From Spisula solida (Eukaryota; Mollusca; Bivalvia; Venerida; Mactridae), in contig OX365960.1 in NCBI GenBank assembly GCA_947247005.1, positions 18,972,533 to 19,036,532 on the forward strand: 64,000 nucleotides of DNA, given 5' to 3'. Below are positions 41,201-47,200 of the stretch, one piece after another. The position numbers were made by a program, and so were the translations under genes. Within the stretch, counting starts at the first letter, position 1, and each line of letters opens with the position of its first letter. The notes beneath the pieces were generated by a model, which did not search any database, was not told the DNA's origin, and worked only from the letters and a program-made list of their open reading frames with translations.

Positions 41201-44200
41201 TTTAACAGCTGTTCCCTTTTCACCCGGTGAAACCATAGAAAAATGAAGGTTATTTTTGTTTTTTTATATTGAACAATTTTGTCTTGGACTTGGAAGCCAA
41301 AAGTCATGTGGTAGTGCTACGCTGTAAAAATGTTTTACTGTATATTCAAAAGTTCCGTCGGGAGGCAGTTTCTTTTTCTTGTCTACCATATTTTTGTTTT
41401 CACTGGTTGGCACATCCGTTGCTGTGGTGACCATTGTCGGAGTCTCATCCAGATAGAACACAGATGACGGGCCTTTATTATCGTGAGCTTCTGAAATTAA
41501 AAATTTATAAAACATTCGTTATTGCACGAGATTATTTACCTGGTACTAATTAAACCTTGTGTCCTTCAGTTTATAATGGCAGTAATTAAATTCGTTTTTT
41601 TTGTGGCAGGTTGCCTATAAATATACTTTTTGAAGAAAAGCTCTCAAAAAATGGGGTTTAAAATAACAGGTCAAATCTGAGAGGATGACGGATTATTATT
41701 ATTATTCATGGGATCAAGGTAAACAGTTTTGAACAATATCAGTAATCAGCAAGTTTAATGTAACAAATATAAAACAAGACTTCTAAATACCAGAAAATAT
41801 TACTGGTTTAACAATTGTATGGTGTTGATCAACAACCAGGACCAAAAACGCCGATACATAGATATTTTTAATAATGATTTTTGGCAAATAACCAAATCAA
41901 TCAAGCTTTTTAGGGCCATAACTCTGGCAATAAATATCTGCCCTTAGATTCCGGACAAAATGTGCATTAGTTACTATGTTTGGTACCAAGGATTCATGTG
42001 AAGTTCCATTGTAATTCAACCAATGGTGAACAAGCATGAACAAAGTTTGAGGCAAAAATCTAGCGAAAAAATAATTGTATGTCGCCCAAACTCTTTAAGG
42101 GGGCTTAAATATTGACCTTAATGATGTCAAACGGGGGTGTTGACTACATAGTATAAAAATCCTACAAGTACAGAAACATACATAACCTATATATTTACTT
42201 AAATAATCATGCACATGCATTCCATGCATACCTATGTTGTTGGTAAACAAAAGATAACAAAAGACTCTTGCACAAACTATTGAACTAGTGTAGAAACAGT
42301 GATATTGAATGAAAACCTTTTTGAATAAGAAGTCAAACCTTTTTTAGAGCTTCAAAGTCGCCTATTGTTATTTAAGCTGCCATTTAAATATTAAATCCTT
42401 ATATTAATTGTACCTGCATTAATTAAACTGTCACCTGTCTTAATTAAGGAATAACATGTGATGCATCAATCTTTTGATTGGCTGCTAAAAACAGGTTGGA
42501 TCGTAAACTCAAATCATTTTCAGATTGTCAAAACAATTTTTCAATTTATTAAAATAATAAATAAGACAATAAAATTGTGGAAAAACAACACATAGTGACT
42601 TATTCAGTAAAATAATGGACAATATTTATTACCTCCGCTCTTAGTGCCCCAAATTTTTTCAAGTAAAGTTTTTTTAGGACCTTTATCTGAAAAGATACAA
42701 AAGGGTTCATGCAGAGAAAGACACAACACACAAACACACAGACACAACATAATTATGCAGGGCAGTTCAATTATTAGACAATTCTAGACTCATAACACAT
42801 GCTAATCTTTGACACAATCAATTAGTGCATAGGGTGATGATCTCGGATAATTCTGAAATCTCAACAGTGGTAGATCACATAATTTTCAATCCTCGGACAC
42901 AACTGTTATAATTGCTAGGTCAAAGAATGGGCAAAATTTTCGGTCTAAACACATGGGCATGATGGAATGCCATTGTCAATACTTGGGCCATAATCACCAT
43001 TATGAACATGTCGACAAGATGGATGTTCCCTGGATGTTCGCATGGTATGACCGAGTACACTGTTCCTAATGCATGTTTTTCATCTGCAATGCTGATTGTG
43101 TTCTCATGCAGCTTAGAGCATGCGTATATAATTTCGCCTTCAAAATGATTAATGAACATGCACCTTAAAAATAAATAAATTGTTTCCAAAGTGTCCATAC
43201 CACTTAATTAAATAGCAAGAGAGATAAGCACTCACCATGAATACATAATATACTACTAACATTATGTAATTGCACCTAATATTTAAGTAAAACCTGACAG
43301 CCAACACTTCTGATCTAGCTCCTAATAGCACCATCAGTTCAAAATAGACAATTACAATTAATTCCATACACTTAATCCAGATACAAACAACACAAATTCC
43401 CCCCAAATGGTAAACATCCTTGTTAAATATGTCATGATTCAAAGTTATTTTAGCATCAGTAATTCTACAGAATTTACAACCAGAGCTGTCCCCAAAAAGC
43501 ACGCTCCTCTATTCTCAATCAGTACCATGTTTGCACTTTGAGTGGCTATATATATTTGGAAACCATATGCTTCAGAGATGCAGCATTTACCTTTTGTGTA
43601 GAGGTTGGAGTCATAATGGCGAACAAGTGTGCATAGTATCAAAGAAATACATTAATAAACTTTGAAAATATTTTAGGTAGTTAAAACAATTACTATAGTT
43701 AACCTTCACATTAGCATAATATTTACTGCAACGGCAATGCCTACCCCCAACACTAGGGTGACTGCAATAGCCTTCCTTATATTCTTAATGGAGCTAAAAA
43801 TGTCAGGTCTGACCTCATCATGCAATGCCAAGCACATTTTCTGGATAAAGACAAATAATATATAGAAAATATAAACACACAGACAAACATGCATGTAAGT
43901 CCCCAAAACAATAATGTGCTCATCTTGTCATTATTGACTGGTTTTTTAATACACTTCAGGCGCGTAGCTACCTGTACGCAGAATACGCATCTGCGTACAC
44001 ATACTTTTCAAAAAGTGAAAAAATAAATGATCGAAAAATGCAATAAAAACGGATGCCTAAGCCCTAAGGGGGTAATCCTTTAGCATTTTCGGCACTTCTT
44101 AGAAACGCTTTTAAAAAGCTCTATGCAAACCAAAACAACTAGTTTTATCAGTAAAAATATTATCAATGATGATGCAATAAACACGTCAGAACGCACCTGA

Positions 44201-47200
44201 GACGTTTTAGAGAACAAAGTTTTTCTGGGGGAGCATGCCCCCAGACCACCCTAGCCTTATTGCGTACACATTGAAATACCTCTAGCTACGCCCCTGCACT
44301 TTTTTACTTAAATTTTGAGCAAAGATATAAATGTACTACTAATGACGAAGCTACTTTACCCTGAGAAACAATAAGTTTATTAAATGTTCATTAACTATGT
44401 ACATGTAAAATTCTTAAAAATTTAACAACAAAATTCTCAAAGGATGATGGGGCGGAATAAACTTTATTCTTACTGTATATACTTTTAACAAACAACACAT
44501 AATTATGTTGAGGTTTTGCCATTATGTAAGATCAGTGAAAATGAATTGTACACAGCACAACCTCTCAAGAGCAACATCCGGCAAGCCCAAATGTCATTAA
44601 TTGGTTCTAGTACAGAGGTTGTTGCTGTGTAGAGGTAAAACCATTAGCAAATGGTTGCTTCCGGAATAAATTACGATAATGTTATTTAGAGGTTGTTGCT
44701 CAAGGGAAGGTAATGCTCTGGAGAGGTTGCACTGAACTTACTATGATATTTGCAGACTCTTTTTATTATTTATTATTAATGAAGACAATTTATATATTCG
44801 AAAGAAAATTGTGACTTCATAGAGATCACGTTATTGTCCGGACAACAATAGTACATAATGCACACAACATAAATACAAACACACGTCTTAATAAGAATAT
44901 CCAGAATTAACAAAATAAGTAAACAGAACAAAATGCTACAAGACAATTACTCAGACTAATTAACCTGATCCTCGTTAAACCTAAATTAGCATAAATTATA
45001 AATAACCGTCAATTATAATTACTGTGTCTATATTTAACTTCGGGTTTCTATAAATATCTACATAATTGTATAATTATAAATTCCCGCATAATTATCATCT
45101 TAATATGCATGAAGTATTACTAAATATACATGGCTTATAAACACCATCTGACTAAAGTACACAATCTACGCGTATAATAGCTCAGTCTATAGCTTGTTGG
45201 AGATAACTCTGGTCTTATCAATTAACAAACATTGATAACATAAACCCTGCACAGTCTACTAGCCGCTTATTTGTCATCAGCATGGATTGAAAGAGTATAT
45301 ATATGCATTAAAAGTGATTATGCACAAGATTGAACAAAAATTGACATCTAAAATGCATTTAACTTTCATTTTTATTTGTAAACAAAGGCTAGTGTTATCA
45401 TCGGTGGACAATACTTATTCTGCAAATAGTCAAGCTAAAAACTCACCAGCAGATTGTAAATTGCAGGGGTGTCAACAGGTCCGAACTAAAAATCAGGAAA
45501 ATCATACGCGGCCCACCATTTTCTTGGGACAAGAGTAGGCCTTCAATGACATTGTTTCCATAATTAACTGAGTTTGTATTACAGAAAATCCTTCAGAGCA
45601 GATTAAATTTACCATAACTTTGTCAATTTTTTAGATATTTTCATCAAATAAATCTTATTTTGTTCAGAAGCCATTGCTCTATCAGGAATGATAAACCCGG
45701 AATGATAAATTGGGAATTCCGGATAAATCAGGAATATTGACACCCCTGAAATTGTTATTATTTGGTAAATTTTGCGTAAAAAACATTGTAATGTGCTCAT
45801 GCATATAAAGATCAGGATCAGGTTAATTTAAGTTCCAGACACAATACAATATACGCTAATTAAAACAAGGCGAAAGAAAACCATCTAGTAGACACAGAAT
45901 GCAAAAACAGTTCACTTACTGACAAGCGATTCTAAATTATCAGCTGAATAACGTGATATAAGCTCCACTTTAAAATACAAGAAACACAAATTTTATAACA
46001 CTGGTACAAAAATGAATATTCAACAAATTAATTTTGTGAGCGCGTGTTGACAATTGTACGATAAACAGTTACCTTGAAGGTGTCCGAAAATTTGAAACAT
46101 GGTGAAATCGAACACAATAAAGATAGACAGACACACTAAACAACAGTGACGCTTTTTGGTGATCCGATCTTTACTACTTATTTCCACTGAATAACAGGCT
46201 GTCCAAATCAATCAATTAATAGAATGATGATCATACAGATATTTAAAACCAATGACCCCTGTCCCTAAGGGGTCAATACAAGACTTAATCAGTGTCATAT
46301 TACTAATACAAATGTATTTATAAGGCCAACATAAATAAAATAAAACTATTTTCTTGTGCAAATTGAGATAACATTTGTTTTCTTTTTCTACCTTAGTCAT
46401 ATTTACTGCAGATTGAGTAAACCTTAAAGTTTAGTTTATAATAATTTAGATTTGGTGAAACAAGTTTTTACAACTTATATTTATCACTCTCAACACCTCA
46501 TTCCTGATGTTATACCACGAGGGTATGAGAGAAGAGAAGCCAGTTCCCCTTTTTTGCTGAGCGTCTAGCAAGGGAATAACTGGTACCATTTTTATTTCGT
46601 CTTTGAAATGAGTAGCCTGGGATCGAATCCAAGACCTCCCGCACTCAAAGCCGAGGCTCAACCACAGTAGCTATCGAAGAAGGGGCCATTATGTCCTCAC
46701 AGAACTACTATTTATGATATGCACTGAGTACTAGAATCATTTTTTTATTTTGGTAATTTGCAGCCTAGATGAGTCTAACATATCCGCAAAACCCAACCTC
46801 CAAGGCAGCTGTATGCTCTATTAAACCATAAGAGCACCAAGCTCAGTGGGTGTTACTAGGGTGATTGTTGGCCTTGAGTCTCAGGACCACTGTACATAAG
46901 TGTTCCTGAAGAGGGTCTCCCAAAAAACAAGCAACATTTTTTGCAAGATTTTATTAACTACGCCTGAGAAACCACTGACCAAAAAAATAAATAGCAAAGA
47001 AGTGTAATGTGACAGAGGACAGAAAACCTGTCAAGTTTTACATTAAAATCTTGGCCTTATTCTACTGAACTTTACAAAGCAGACATCAGTGTGTCAGTGG
47101 TCCAGGTCAGATGTTTGTTCACTCCATTACCTATAATAAGCCCTTAACTATGTTATATGTACTCACAGGATTAATTCATGACAATAGAAGAGATTGAATG

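Noticed and set aside
43706..43906. Small membrane protein ending in a hydrophobic helix
   Set aside because: The hydrophobic stretch coincides with a tRNA-SINE fragment; there is no conserved start or exon evidence.
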